Of a stretch of 64,000 bases of DNA, positions 34,680-42,726 are shown piece by piece; position 1 is the stretch's first letter; the number at the start of each line of letters is the position of its first letter. The notes under the pieces are model-generated. The model was given only the letters and a program-made list of their open reading frames with translations, was not told the DNA's origin and searched no databases. Both the position numbers and the translations under genes were made by a program. The stretch is from Chitinophagaceae bacterium UBA1930 (GTDB lineage: Bacteria > Bacteroidota > Bacteroidia > Chitinophagales > Chitinophagaceae). The stretch is taken from NCBI GenBank assembly GCA_002337145.1, contig DDFK01000003.1:62001-126000 (forward strand), in the 5' to 3' direction.

Positions 34680-35668
34680 ATTGTATGAAAAACAAGAAAA
34701 TAGTGATAGCTGGTGGTACCGGTTTTATTGGCACCGCATTGATAAAATATTTTGCTACAGACAACAACATTGTTGTGCTTACACGCAATGTGCATGATGG
34801 CATAAATAACAGCTTTGGCGAGTTTGCAATTGCAGATGCCTTAAAACAGCATGTACAACTGGTACAGTGGAATGCCAAAGATGCTGGTGATTGGTGCAAA
34901 GAAATTGACGGTTGCGACATAGTGATAAACCTGGTTGGCAAAAGCGTGAACTGCCGTTATAACGAAAAGAACAAACAGGAAATTTTCGACAGCCGCACCA
35001 ATGCTACCAAGGCAATTGGCGAAGCCATACAAAAGGCAACCATACCGCCCAAGCTTTGGATAAATGCAGCCAGTGCCACCATTTACCCACATGCAATAGA
35101 CCAACCAAACGATGAATACACGACTACGCTTGCCGATGACTTCAGTGTGCAGGTCTGTAAATTATGGGAAAAAACATTTTTTGAACAACGCACACCTTTT
35201 ACCAGAAAAATAGCATTGCGTATGGCCATTGCCTTAGGTGAAGGCGGTGTAATGGTGCCTTACCTGAACCTCTGCAAATTTGCTTTGGGTGGAAAGCAAG
35301 GCAATGGCAAACAAATGTTCAGTTGGGTGCACATAGAAGATATTTGTCGCATGGTTGATTTTGCCTGGGAGCATGATAAGTTGGAAGGCGTGTACAATGC
35401 AGCTGCACCCAACCCAGTAAACAATGAAACATTCATGCGTACACTTAGAAATATTACAGGTCACAAAATTGGTTTGCCTGCTTTTGAATGGATGCTGAAG
35501 ATTGGCACATTCATTTTGGGAACAGAAAGTGAACTGTTGCTAAAAAGCAGATGGGTTTTGCCAACAAAGCTTTTGCAGGCTGGTTTTGTATTCAAGTATC
35601 CTGAGTTAACAACTGCTTTTGAAAATATTGTTGAACATACACCCAGAAAAAAGTATCATTTGTTTTAA
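34676..35668 (+). CDS. TIGR01777-type NAD(P)-dependent epimerase (SDR39U1-like)
   Basis: 330 residues. Rossmann motif IAGGTGFIGTALIKYF, then IVINLVGKSVNCRYNEKNKQEIFDSRTNATKAIGEAI, LRMAIALGEGGVMVPYLNLCKFALGG and FSWVHIEDICRMVDFAWEH: the pattern of the extended SDR proteins annotated TIGR01777. Substrate not known. Start at 34676 (ATGA overlap with the DCC gene) or 34685. Relatives are often found with photo-oxidative stress genes, but nothing else of that kind is present here apart from the DCC gene. Confidence 0.88.
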   Translation: MNCMKNKKIVIAGGTGFIGTALIKYFATDNNIVVLTRNVHDGINNSFGEFAIADALKQHVQLVQWNAKDAGDWCKEIDGCDIVINLVGKSVNCRYNEKNKQEIFDSRTNATKAIGEAIQKATIPPKLWINAASATIYPHAIDQPNDEYTTTLADDFSVQVCKLWEKTFFEQRTPFTRKIALRMAIALGEGGVMVPYLNLCKFALGGKQGNGKQMFSWVHIEDICRMVDFAWEHDKLEGVYNAAAPNPVNNETFMRTLRNITGHKIGLPAFEWMLKIGTFILGTESELLLKSRWVLPTKLLQAGFVFKYPELTTAFENIVEHTPRKKYHLF

Positions 35669-35723
35669 AGTATTTGCATACTGGCATGATGTATGAACTT
35701 ACCTTCAAGTTAAATTTGATTGC

Positions 35724-36086
35724 ATGAAAAAGAAAACAGTTGTTCTTGGTGCATCAGACAATCCTGAACGGTACAGTTATTTAGCCGTTCAGCGTTTAAC
35801 CAAACATGAACATCCCGTTGTTGCTATAGGCAAAAAAGAAGGCAGTATTGGCAGCACGGCCATCATTAAAGAGCATCCTGCAATGGATGATGTTGATACG
35901 GTAACACTGTACCTGAACCCAGCCAATCAGAAACCTTATTACGAGTATATACTATCGTTAAAACCAAAGCGTATCATATTCAACCCCGGTACAGAAAACG
36001 AAGAGCTATATGATATGGCAAAAGCCAATGGCATCAAGCCTTTGGAAGCATGCACCTTGGTGCTTTTAAGTACGGGTCAATATTAA
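35724..36086 (+). CDS. CoA-binding-domain protein
   Basis: 120 residues, single Rossmann-type CoA_binding_2 domain: TVVLGASDNPERYSYLAVQRLTKHEHPVVAIGKKEG, DTVTLYLNPANQKPYYEYILSLKPKRIIFNPGTEN, KANGIKPLEACTLVLLSTG. The stand-alone form is cytoplasmic and of unknown function. It lies 55 bp after the epimerase on the same strand and may extend that operon. No terminator seen between them. Confidence 0.88.
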   Translation: MKKKTVVLGASDNPERYSYLAVQRLTKHEHPVVAIGKKEGSIGSTAIIKEHPAMDDVDTVTLYLNPANQKPYYEYILSLKPKRIIFNPGTENEELYDMAKANGIKPLEACTLVLLSTGQY

Positions 36087-36113
36087 TTCACAACCCAAAC
36101 ATATCCGCCAGTT

Positions 36114-36135
36114 GATGGGTGCGACGCCACGAACG
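36114..36135 (+). repeat. 22-bp interspersed repeat, copy 1
   Basis: Starts GATGGGTGCGACGCCACGAA. Perfect inverted match at 36845-36866, so the YkuK-like gene sits between two facing copies. A third copy (20 bp) is at 54623-54642. Confidence 0.8.
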
Positions 36136-36251
36136 CCCATTGATATACTGCTGCCCGCCAACCTGAAAAACCTCCGCTTATCAACACTGTTGATAATAAA
36201 ATAACACTTCCATTGCTGTTTACTCCGTAACTTCAAAAAACCTTCACAAGT

Positions 36252-36725
36252 ATGCAATGGAGAAAGTTTAACGGAGAATCCCTTAACCTGCCCATTAAGT
36301 CGGCAGTGGAAGAAGCCATTATTCGGGAAACCGGAAAAGGCACCAAGCTTAAAGTTTGCATCGGAACAGACAGCCAGGTAAAAGGCGTTGACACAGAATT
36401 TGCAACCGTTATTGTTTTTCTGCGGGAGCACAACGGTGGCTTCATGTACATTCACAACGAGAAAACAAAAACACGTTACCACATCAAAGAAAGGATGCTG
36501 GTAGAAGTAGCCAAGAGCATTGAAATTGCTTATGAGCTGTGCGACCTGTTTATTGAGCACCATGTTGAAATGGAAGTGCATGCAGACATTAACACCAACC
36601 CGCAATTTAAAAGCAACGATGCACTAAAAGAAGCAATGGGCTACATTCTGGGTATGGGCTTTGCCTTTAAAGCCAAGCCAGAAGCCTTTGCCAGCAGTTG
36701 CTGTGCAGATAAAGTGTGCAACTAG
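36252..36725 (+). CDS. YkuK-like ribonuclease-H-fold protein (DUF458)
   Basis: 157 residues. RNase-H-like YkuK family: KVCIGTDSQVKG with the first acidic residue, FATVIVFLREHNGGFMYIHNEKT, ERMLVEVAKSIEIAYEL, VEMEVHADINTNPQFKSNDALKEAMGYILGMGFAFKAKPEAFASSCCADKVC. The Asp residues in GTDSQ and HADIN are consistent with a metal site. Function in vivo unknown. Flanked on both sides by inverted copies of a 22-bp repeat. Confidence 0.87.
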   Translation: MQWRKFNGESLNLPIKSAVEEAIIRETGKGTKLKVCIGTDSQVKGVDTEFATVIVFLREHNGGFMYIHNEKTKTRYHIKERMLVEVAKSIEIAYELCDLFIEHHVEMEVHADINTNPQFKSNDALKEAMGYILGMGFAFKAKPEAFASSCCADKVCN

Positions 36726-36772
36726 TAGCTACCGTTTAAAGCAACAACTGTAAACACAGGTACCATGTTAGG

Positions 36773-36788
36773 TGAAGCTTCCGCTTCA
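36773..36788 (+). repeat. Short hairpin in the engB/YkuK spacer
   Basis: TGAAGC-TTCC-GCTTCA, within the 194-bp gap between two genes. It could end the YkuK transcript but has no T-run nearby. Confidence 0.4.
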
Positions 36789-36844
36789 TCCGTAAAACCG
36801 ACTCCCTATATTTTTTATGTTACCAGCCACCAAACACAGCCCAA

Positions 36845-36866
36845 CGTTCGTGGCGTCGCACCCATC
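36845..36866 (-). repeat. 22-bp interspersed repeat, copy 2 (inverted)
   Basis: Exact reverse complement of 36114-36135. It lies 54 bp before the stop of engB. Confidence 0.8.
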
Positions 36867-36919
36867 GGCATAAGAACAAGTCCCGACTTTATAAAAGCGT
36901 AGATGATGTTTACTACTCA

Positions 36920-37576
36920 TCACGCCTCCTCTCCACTCAACGCATCTGTATTACGCTGGCTAATAAAATCAAGCACTTCGTCCCTACCCTGCTTCTTTTC
37001 CGAACTGGTAATAAAACTTTGCGGAAGAAACTGCCATGTTTCACGCATCTTGTCCAGAAAAGCTTTGTGGTTGCGTTGCACCACACCGGGCTTTTCCTTG
37101 TCCGCCTTTGTAAATACCAATACAAAAGGTATCTGCCAGGCATCCAACTGGTTAATGAATTCCAGGTCGTTTTTTTGTGGTGCGTGTCTTGCATCTATCA
37201 ACACAAAAACATTGATGAGGTTTTGCCGTTTCCTGAAATAATTTTCAATCATCTGCTCCCAACGCCTCCTGTCGCTTAAGCTACGTTTGGCATAGCCATA
37301 GCCAGGCAAGTCAACAAGGTACCACTTTACCGGTGCCCCATCTCCTTTAACGCCCGGTGTAGGTGTGGACGAGGTAACTTCAAAATGGTTCAGCAACTGC
37401 GTCTTGCCGGGTGTACCCGATGTTTTGGCAAGGTTCTTCTGGTTAACAAGCATGTTAATGAGCGACGACTTGCCAACATTGCTTCTGCCAATAAAAGCAT
37501 ACTCAGGCTTGTCTGGCGGTGGGCACAATTCAAACGAAGGAGAAGAAGTAATGTATTTGGCAGATTTTATAAGCAT
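36920..37576 (-). CDS. engB: Ribosome-biogenesis GTPase EngB (YihA/YsxC)
   Basis: 218 residues. TrmE-Era-EngA-YihA type GTPase: G1 GRSNVGKSS at 30-38, G2 GTPGKTQ, G3 DLPGYGYA, G4 TKAD and G5 SSEK. Needed for assembly of the large ribosomal subunit. ATG at 37576 chosen because family sequence starts there (MLIKSAKYITSSPSF); the 26 upstream in-frame codons overlap the end of the preceding lipoprotein gene. Last gene of a minus-strand run from gpmI. Confidence 0.94.
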   Translation of the reverse strand: MLIKSAKYITSSPSFELCPPPDKPEYAFIGRSNVGKSSLINMLVNQKNLAKTSGTPGKTQLLNHFEVTSSTPTPGVKGDGAPVKWYLVDLPGYGYAKRSLSDRRRWEQMIENYFRKRQNLINVFVLIDARHAPQKNDLEFINQLDAWQIPFVLVFTKADKEKPGVVQRNHKAFLDKMRETWQFLPQSFITSSEKKQGRDEVLDFISQRNTDALSGEEA

Positions 37577-37643
37577 GGCACAAAGGTAATTGCAACTAGG
37601 CTTGGAATATAAAACCATTGATATAATCTTGTTACAGCCTGCT

Positions 37644-38210
37644 TTACTGGTCATTCATGTTTGTAGCGGATTTGCCAATTTTCAAGATAATATTTTCTAG
37701 ATCCATTCTTTTTTCAGAGGAACAGTTTACGCAATTTAGAATGGTTTCTTTTTTATACTTGTTCAACACATTGTTACCCGAATCGGTATTGGCATAAAAT
37801 TCGAAAGCGATATAGTCTATAAATTTTTGTTGCTCCTCACTTGTCATTTCCTTATAATGGTCAATTGCTTCAGCAGGGTATCGTCTCAAATAATTTTCCA
37901 GGTAGCCACCAATCGCTTCCGACAATGCCCCATCAGATTGATTCATGATGATCCTACCAACTGGATAATAAAATTTTCTTGTACCAGCACCTGGGGAAAG
38001 CAAACTGTCTAAGCAACCGAAAGTACCATCATTATCAGATACTTTTACTTTACCAGTCAATAGCAGTTGGGCAAATGCATTTGTATTAACAGGGTGTATA
38101 ATTGTATCCTTTCCAGTTTCAGACGGGATGGCTACTGCATTGTTCTTTTGTATGTTCGCATCATTATTGCAGGCAGCAAGCACAACAATCCATAACAAAA
38201 AATATCGCAT
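37644..38210 (-). CDS. Hypothetical lipoprotein
   Basis: 188 residues with lipoprotein signal MRYFLLWIVVLAACNND. The mature part has no recognised domain. It contains a Cys pair near the C-terminus (ILNCVNCSSEKRMDLENIIL), CxxC, which could bind metal or be redox-active. Lies 9 bp after the haem-binding protein and 67 bp before engB, so it is likely part of the same message. Confidence 0.72.
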   Translation of the reverse strand: MRYFLLWIVVLAACNNDANIQKNNAVAIPSETGKDTIIHPVNTNAFAQLLLTGKVKVSDNDGTFGCLDSLLSPGAGTRKFYYPVGRIIMNQSDGALSEAIGGYLENYLRRYPAEAIDHYKEMTSEEQQKFIDYIAFEFYANTDSGNNVLNKYKKETILNCVNCSSEKRMDLENIILKIGKSATNMNDQ

Positions 38211-38219
38211 ACACTAATG

Positions 38220-38729
38220 TTATTTGCTTACCGTATTTTTCTTTGGCATAACCAGGCTATCGGCAGGGTACCTGGCTTTTAGAGAGTCCCTGATACTGGT
38301 GAACCAGCCATTCAATATTGCTTTTTCACCTGCCGTAAGTATGGCATTCTTATGCACAATAGTATAGGAACTTAAAGGCATTCCGCCTTCCTTTACTTCA
38401 TCCTCACATTCTTCCAGTTTATGGTTCTGTTTTGCAATGCGGTACAAGCCAAACTCGCTAAAGTTCAAATGCCGCTTACCATCTTTAATATGGCTATTGA
38501 GCCACCAGTACACTGGCTGAATATTGCTATACCACGGGTAGTTGGTATTGTTACTATGGCAATCGTTACAGGCTTTATCTAATATGGTTTTTACTTCCTG
38601 CGAAGTAGCATACATATTGTACACATGGTTTGCACCCATTTCTTTAGACTGGTTTTTCTTTGGCCGTATAAACTGTATGATAACAAATACTGCCAACAAT
38701 GCCAGCAACACGTTCTTCAACATTTTCAT
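38220..38729 (-). CDS. Haem-binding-domain membrane-anchored protein
   Basis: 169 residues. N-terminal anchor MKMLKNVLLALLAVFVIIQFI, then the haem-binding domain with C54-N-D-C57-H58 (LDKACNDCHSNNTNYPWYSNIQPVYWWLNSHI), the CxxCH motif for covalent haem c. Then GKRHLNFSEF and a helical end (ILTAGEKAILNGWF). A small periplasmic monohaem protein of the Bacteroidota Haem_bd family; redox partner unknown. ATG at 38729 chosen. It follows gpmI by 21 bp. Confidence 0.88.
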   Translation of the reverse strand: MKMLKNVLLALLAVFVIIQFIRPKKNQSKEMGANHVYNMYATSQEVKTILDKACNDCHSNNTNYPWYSNIQPVYWWLNSHIKDGKRHLNFSEFGLYRIAKQNHKLEECEDEVKEGGMPLSSYTIVHKNAILTAGEKAILNGWFTSIRDSLKARYPADSLVMPKKNTVSK

Positions 38730-38750
38730 GGTAAGCAAGGTTTAAAACTG

Positions 38751-40271
38751 TTATTGTACCAAAATATTGCCTGTCATTTCTTTGGGTACCGGCAAGCCCA
38801 TAATGGTTAAGATGCTTGGGGCTATATCGCCCAGTTTGCCCGCTTTCAATGTGCCCTTCCAATCTTTGCTAATAACAAATAACGGTACCAAGTTCAAAGA
38901 ATGCTGTGTATTGGGCGATCCATCATCATTAATCATGTGGTCGGCATTGCCATGATCTGCAGTCAGGAAAACCGTGTAATCGTTCTTCAATGCTGCTGTT
39001 ACTACACGCTCCACGCATTGGTCAACTGTTTCCACTGCTTTAACCACGGCACTAAAAACACCGGTATGGCCTACCATGTCTGCATTGGCAAAATTCAGGC
39101 AAATAAAGTCCGCATAGCCTTTCTCAATTTCTGGTACAAGGGTATCTGTTATGCCTATGGCACTCATTTCTGGTTGCAGGTCATAAGTGGCCACTTTGGG
39201 CGATGGTACAATCAGCCTTGTTTCACCTTCAAATTCCTTTTCCCTACCGCCACTAAAAAAGAAAGTAACGTGCGGGTATTTCTCTGTTTCTGCAATGCGT
39301 ATCTGCTTCTTGCCATTGGCAGCCAGCACCTCGCCCAAGGTATTGTTCAGGTTATCGTTTTCAAACATTACATGCACATTTGTAAACGTGGCATCATACT
39401 CCGTCATAGTGGTATAATGCAGGTTCAGTTTGTGCATATTGAATTCATGTTCATCTGCCTGGCAAAGCACATGCGTAATCTCACGGCAACGGTCTGTGCG
39501 GAAGTTGAAACAGATCACCGCATCATCATTCTTGATGCATGCTGCATCATTGGCAATATTGGCATTGATGATTGGCTTGATGAACTCATCGGTAACACCA
39601 GTAGCATAAGATGCTTCTATGGAAGCAATAAGGTTGGTGGACTGTTCGCCTTCGCCATTTACCATTGCATCAAACGCCAGCTTCACACGCTCCCAACGTT
39701 TGTCCCTATCCATTGCATAATAACGGCCTGTAATGGTGGCAATTTGCCCAACGCTCTTGTCCAGATACGCCTGCAGGTCCTGTATAAAACCCAGACCACT
39801 TTTGGGGTCGCAATCCCTGCCATCGGTAAATGCATGAATGTACACTTCGGTAAGGCCCTCTTGTTTGCATGCATCGCAGATTGCTTTTAAGTGCGATGTA
39901 TGCGAGTGTACGCCACCATCGCTTACCAGCCCCAACAGATGCAAAGGCTTGCCGTTTTCTTTTGCATAACGTATGGATGCAAGCAACTCTTCGTTCTTGA
40001 AAAATGAGCCATCGCGTATGGCAACATTAATGCGTTGCAGTTCCTGGTAAACAATCCTGCCTGCACCCAGGTTAAGATGCCCCACCTCACTGTTGCCCAT
40101 CTGTCCATCGGGCAGGCCCACGGCCTCGCCACAAGTAACTAGTGTACTATTTGGATATTGATTGTATAAAGATGAAACGAAAGGGACATTCGCGTTCTGG
40201 ATGGCATCGGAGGTTTTCGATTTTCCCAAACCCCAGCCATCCATGATGATAAGTATTGCTTTTTTGCTCAT
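38751..40271 (-). CDS. gpmI: 2,3-bisphosphoglycerate-independent phosphoglycerate mutase
   Basis: 506 residues, full length. Interconverts 3- and 2-phosphoglycerate in glycolysis. Metal ligand D11 in IIMDGWGLG and the phosphoserine S61 in GQMGNSEVGHLNLG are present, as are AFTDGRDCDP, GRYYAMDRDKRWER, TNYRTDR-like FNFRTDRCREI and the C-terminal FLTADHGNADHM. First of a minus-strand run (haem-binding protein, lipoprotein, engB). Divergent from the DUF4783 gene. Confidence 0.97.
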   Translation of the reverse strand: MSKKAILIIMDGWGLGKSKTSDAIQNANVPFVSSLYNQYPNSTLVTCGEAVGLPDGQMGNSEVGHLNLGAGRIVYQELQRINVAIRDGSFFKNEELLASIRYAKENGKPLHLLGLVSDGGVHSHTSHLKAICDACKQEGLTEVYIHAFTDGRDCDPKSGLGFIQDLQAYLDKSVGQIATITGRYYAMDRDKRWERVKLAFDAMVNGEGEQSTNLIASIEASYATGVTDEFIKPIINANIANDAACIKNDDAVICFNFRTDRCREITHVLCQADEHEFNMHKLNLHYTTMTEYDATFTNVHVMFENDNLNNTLGEVLAANGKKQIRIAETEKYPHVTFFFSGGREKEFEGETRLIVPSPKVATYDLQPEMSAIGITDTLVPEIEKGYADFICLNFANADMVGHTGVFSAVVKAVETVDQCVERVVTAALKNDYTVFLTADHGNADHMINDDGSPNTQHSLNLVPLFVISKDWKGTLKAGKLGDIAPSILTIMGLPVPKEMTGNILVQ

Positions 40272-40383
40272 AGCGTAAAACTATTGTTTTTTTGCAATTC
40301 GGCGATAGCCATTAACTTTAGACGGTGAAGAATTTCGATTTGGCACATTTTTAGCAACCAACTAACCTAAGAGAATTACGTAT

Positions 40384-40767
40384 ATGAAAAAGTTCCTTTT
40401 ATTAATCTGTACATCCCTTATGATTTTTGCGGCCAAGGCCCAAACAGATGGCGATGCTGTTGTAAAGGCTTTAAAAACGGGCAGTGCCGACCAGATTGCA
40501 GGTTATTTTGATAGCTTCATCGATTTAAAACTTCCTGAAAAAGACGAGGTAAAAAGCATGGGTAAAAACCAGGCGAGCATTGCCCTGAAATCTTTCTTTA
40601 ACGAATCGGGTGTAAAGGGTTTCGACCTTTCTTCCCAAAGGGAAATGAGCGGTACCATGTACATAGCCGGTAAACTTCAAAACAATGGCAAGGGCAATGG
40701 CATTAGCTTACGGTTAAAGAAACAAGGCGACAAAATATTAATTATTTCCATCAGGATCAATGATTAA
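40384..40767 (+). CDS. Exported DUF4783 protein
   Basis: 127 residues: signal peptide MKKFLLLICTSLMIFAAKAQ, then a small NTF2/SnoaL-like domain (GDAVVKALKTGSADQIAGYFDSFIDLKLPEKDEVKSMGKNQASIAL...), the DUF4783 pattern seen widely in Bacteroidota. Function unknown. A strong terminator follows, so it is a single-gene transcript. Confidence 0.88.
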   Translation: MKKFLLLICTSLMIFAAKAQTDGDAVVKALKTGSADQIAGYFDSFIDLKLPEKDEVKSMGKNQASIALKSFFNESGVKGFDLSSQREMSGTMYIAGKLQNNGKGNGISLRLKKQGDKILIISIRIND

Positions 40768-40785
40768 ACCAGCATATAGAGCATT

Positions 40786-40820
40786 AAAAAAAGGGTTTCC
40801 AAATCGGAAGCCCTTTTTTT
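40786..40820 (+). terminator. Rho-independent terminator
   Basis: 15-bp stem (40786-40800 with 40806-40820, one G-T pair), 5-nt loop, seven T. Confidence 0.92.
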
Positions 40821-40889
40821 ATACTTTGCAGCGTTGATATGCCCCTTTTCTTTTAGGGAAACATGGGTATTGATAAATAAAACATTTGC

Positions 40890-41750
40890 ATGAAAACATT
40901 TGATGAACAGCTACAGCACTTGGTAACAGAGGCATTGATGGAAGATGTGGGCGATGGTGACCACTCGTCGCTAAGCTCCATACCGCCCGACAAAAAAGGC
41001 AAGGCAGTTTTAAAGATTAAGCAAGACGGTATTTTGGCCGGTGTTGCTGTTGCCGAAAAAATATTCGGCTTTGTTGAATCCTCTGCCGTGTTTACCGCTT
41101 TTAAAAAAGATGGCGAAGCCATGCAGTATGGCGATATGGCTTTTGAAGTGGAAGCGACCATTCATACCATCTTAAAATGCGAAAGGCTGGTGTTGAACTG
41201 TATGCAACGCATGAGCGGTATTGCGACACTTACCCATTTATATGTACAGCAGTTGCAGGGCTATCATACGCAACTATTGGATACCAGGAAAACAACGCCC
41301 AACTTCCGTTTGTTGGAGAAGGAAGCAGTAAGGATTGGTGGTGGCACCAACCATCGTTTTGGACTGTACGACATGATTATGCTGAAGGATAACCATATTG
41401 ATTATTGTGGCGGTATTGAACCTGCCATTAATAAGGCATGGGATTACGTTAGCACCGAAAAACATGGTTTAAAAATAGAAGTGGAAACCAGGAACCTTGA
41501 TGATGTAAAAAAAGTTTGCGAAGTGGGCAAAGACAAAGTGTTTAGGATAATGCTGGACAATTTTACACCAGAGCAAATTTTTGAAGCACTCAAAATAATT
41601 AATGGAGACTTTGAAACAGAAGCCAGCGGCGGCATTAACCTAGATACCATTAAATCCTATGCTGCTACGGGTGTTGATTATGTAAGTGTAGGCGGGCTGA
41701 TACATCAGGCAAAGAGTTTGGACCTTAGTTTGAAAGCAGTGATATTGTAA
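40890..41750 (+). CDS. nadC: Nicotinate-nucleotide pyrophosphorylase (carboxylating)
   Basis: 286 residues. Quinolinate phosphoribosyltransferase: forms nicotinate mononucleotide from quinolinate and PRPP. Landmarks: EDVGDGDHSSLSS, LNCMQRMSGIATLTHLYV, LDTRKTTPNFRLLEKEAVRIGGGTNHRFGLYDMIMLKDNH, EVETRNLDDV, EASGGINLDTIKSYAATGVDYVSVGGL. The rest of the de novo NAD pathway except nadE is not in the window. The spacing to the next gene holds a hairpin. Confidence 0.96.
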   Translation: MKTFDEQLQHLVTEALMEDVGDGDHSSLSSIPPDKKGKAVLKIKQDGILAGVAVAEKIFGFVESSAVFTAFKKDGEAMQYGDMAFEVEATIHTILKCERLVLNCMQRMSGIATLTHLYVQQLQGYHTQLLDTRKTTPNFRLLEKEAVRIGGGTNHRFGLYDMIMLKDNHIDYCGGIEPAINKAWDYVSTEKHGLKIEVETRNLDDVKKVCEVGKDKVFRIMLDNFTPEQIFEALKIINGDFETEASGGINLDTIKSYAATGVDYVSVGGLIHQAKSLDLSLKAVIL

Positions 41751-41763
41751 TGTTGCATGTTAG

Positions 41764-41804
41764 ATATTTAAAGTGCATTAAAGCAAATATTGCACTTTAA
41801 ATAT
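41764..41804 (+). terminator. Perfect 14-bp hairpin between nadC and the SUI1-like gene
   Basis: Arms 41764-41777 and 41791-41804, 13-nt loop, A/T rich. Located 14 bp after nadC stop and 22 bp before the next ATG. No clean T-run after it, so read as a terminator or a hairpin in the leader of the next gene. Confidence 0.55.
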
Positions 41805-41825
41805 TCAACTTTAAACAACCATAAC

Positions 41826-42173
41826 ATGAGTAAAAAAATTAAACCTATTAATAACGGTTTTGTATTTAGCACAGATCCAAATTTCAAATTGGAGGAAGAC
41901 GAAGACATGCAGGAAACATTGCCGCCCAACCAACAAAAACTAAGGGTATGGTTGGAAACAAAACACCGGGGTGGCAAGGCTGCAACACTTGTTGCCGGCT
42001 TTGTTGGCACTAACGACGACCTGGAAGAGTTGGGTAAAAAATTAAAGACCTTTTGTGGTACAGGCGGTAGTGTAAAAGATGGCGAAATAATTGTTCAGGG
42101 CGACCAACGTGACAAAGTATTGCAGTGGCTATTAAAGAATGGTTATACCAATACCAAAAAAGCAGGAGGCTAA
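41826..42173 (+). CDS. SUI1/eIF1-like translation factor
   Basis: 115 residues. Contains the SUI1 domain of the eIF1/YciH family: LRVWLETKHRGGKAATLVAGFVGTNDDLEELGKKLKTFCGTGGSVKDGEIIVQGDQRDKVLQWLLKNGY. Bacterial members are thought to act in translation initiation fidelity or stress; they are not essential in other bacteria. ATG at 41826 chosen; an in-frame extension runs through the hairpin. It ends one base before the stop of the convergent Fe-S protein gene. Confidence 0.9.
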   Translation: MSKKIKPINNGFVFSTDPNFKLEEDEDMQETLPPNQQKLRVWLETKHRGGKAATLVAGFVGTNDDLEELGKKLKTFCGTGGSVKDGEIIVQGDQRDKVLQWLLKNGYTNTKKAGG

Positions 42174-42605
42174 TTATCCTTTAAAATCAATTTGCTTGTG
42201 GGTGCCATCGCAGTAAGGTTTATTGTTGCTTGCACCGCAGCGGCATAAGGCGGTTGTACCTTTTCTTATTTCTTCCCTGCCATCGCTATGTGTTATGGTA
42301 CATTCCGTTTTAATAAGTATAGGCCCGTTGGGCGTTACCTCTACACCTAGCATCTGTGCCGCTTCCGATTTTATTTCCTGAACAGTTTCATTGTTCATTT
42401 CATAACTCAAAGCACCGCTTGGGCATTTACGTACCTGCTCAATAATCCGTTCTGTAGTGCCACCTTCCATATTTACCCAGGGCCTTACAAATGGGTCAAA
42501 AACAGATCGTAGCTCCGTCCAACATATTTTGCTGTGTATGCAGGTGTTGGGTTTCCATATCACCGTTACTTCTCCATTGGTATATTTAAAAGTATCCCTT
42601 GCCAT
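42174..42605 (-). CDS. Fusion of a mono-cluster [4Fe-4S]-like domain and a CDGSH iron-sulfur domain
   Basis: 143 residues. The N-terminal half is Fer4_19-like (YjdI family) with C22, C28 and C61 (TCIHSKICW ... CPSGALSY). The C-terminal half carries a CDGSH-type [2Fe-2S] motif, C121-x-C123 ... C132-D-G-T-H136, with S126 and P130 in place. Both families bind iron-sulfur clusters; fused forms may pass electrons between clusters. ATG at 42605 chosen: upstream codons encode a hydrophobic stretch through an inverted repeat. Minus strand, after icd. Confidence 0.9.
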   Translation of the reverse strand: MARDTFKYTNGEVTVIWKPNTCIHSKICWTELRSVFDPFVRPWVNMEGGTTERIIEQVRKCPSGALSYEMNNETVQEIKSEAAQMLGVEVTPNGPILIKTECTITHSDGREEIRKGTTALCRCGASNNKPYCDGTHKQIDFKG

Positions 42606-42639
42606 CGTATAAATTTTGAACAAGTAAAGTACAAATAAA

Positions 42640-42699
42640 ATTGCCACGAATTTCATCAATGAAACACGAATAAAGTTTCATCTATCCATTCGTGGCAAT
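42640..42699 (-). terminator. Inverted repeat after icd, terminator-like
   Basis: ATTGCCACGAAT (42640-42651) and ATTCGTGGCAAT (42688-42699), 12-bp perfect arms with a 36-nt spacer that itself contains a small palindrome. On the minus strand it follows icd's stop by 28 bp and is followed by TTTTATTT. Confidence 0.55.
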
Positions 42700-42726
42700 G
42701 AGTGCTATTGATAGCAACAGTTATTT

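Noticed and set aside
36114..36866. Insertion sequence bounded by the 22-bp inverted repeats
   Set aside because: The enclosed gene is a YkuK-like protein, not a transposase; no target-site duplication was seen; another copy of the repeat lies singly at 54623.
38901..39890. 329-aa open frame on the plus strand inside gpmI
   Set aside because: Fully antisense to a well-conserved phosphoglycerate mutase; Cys/His-rich nonsense composition.
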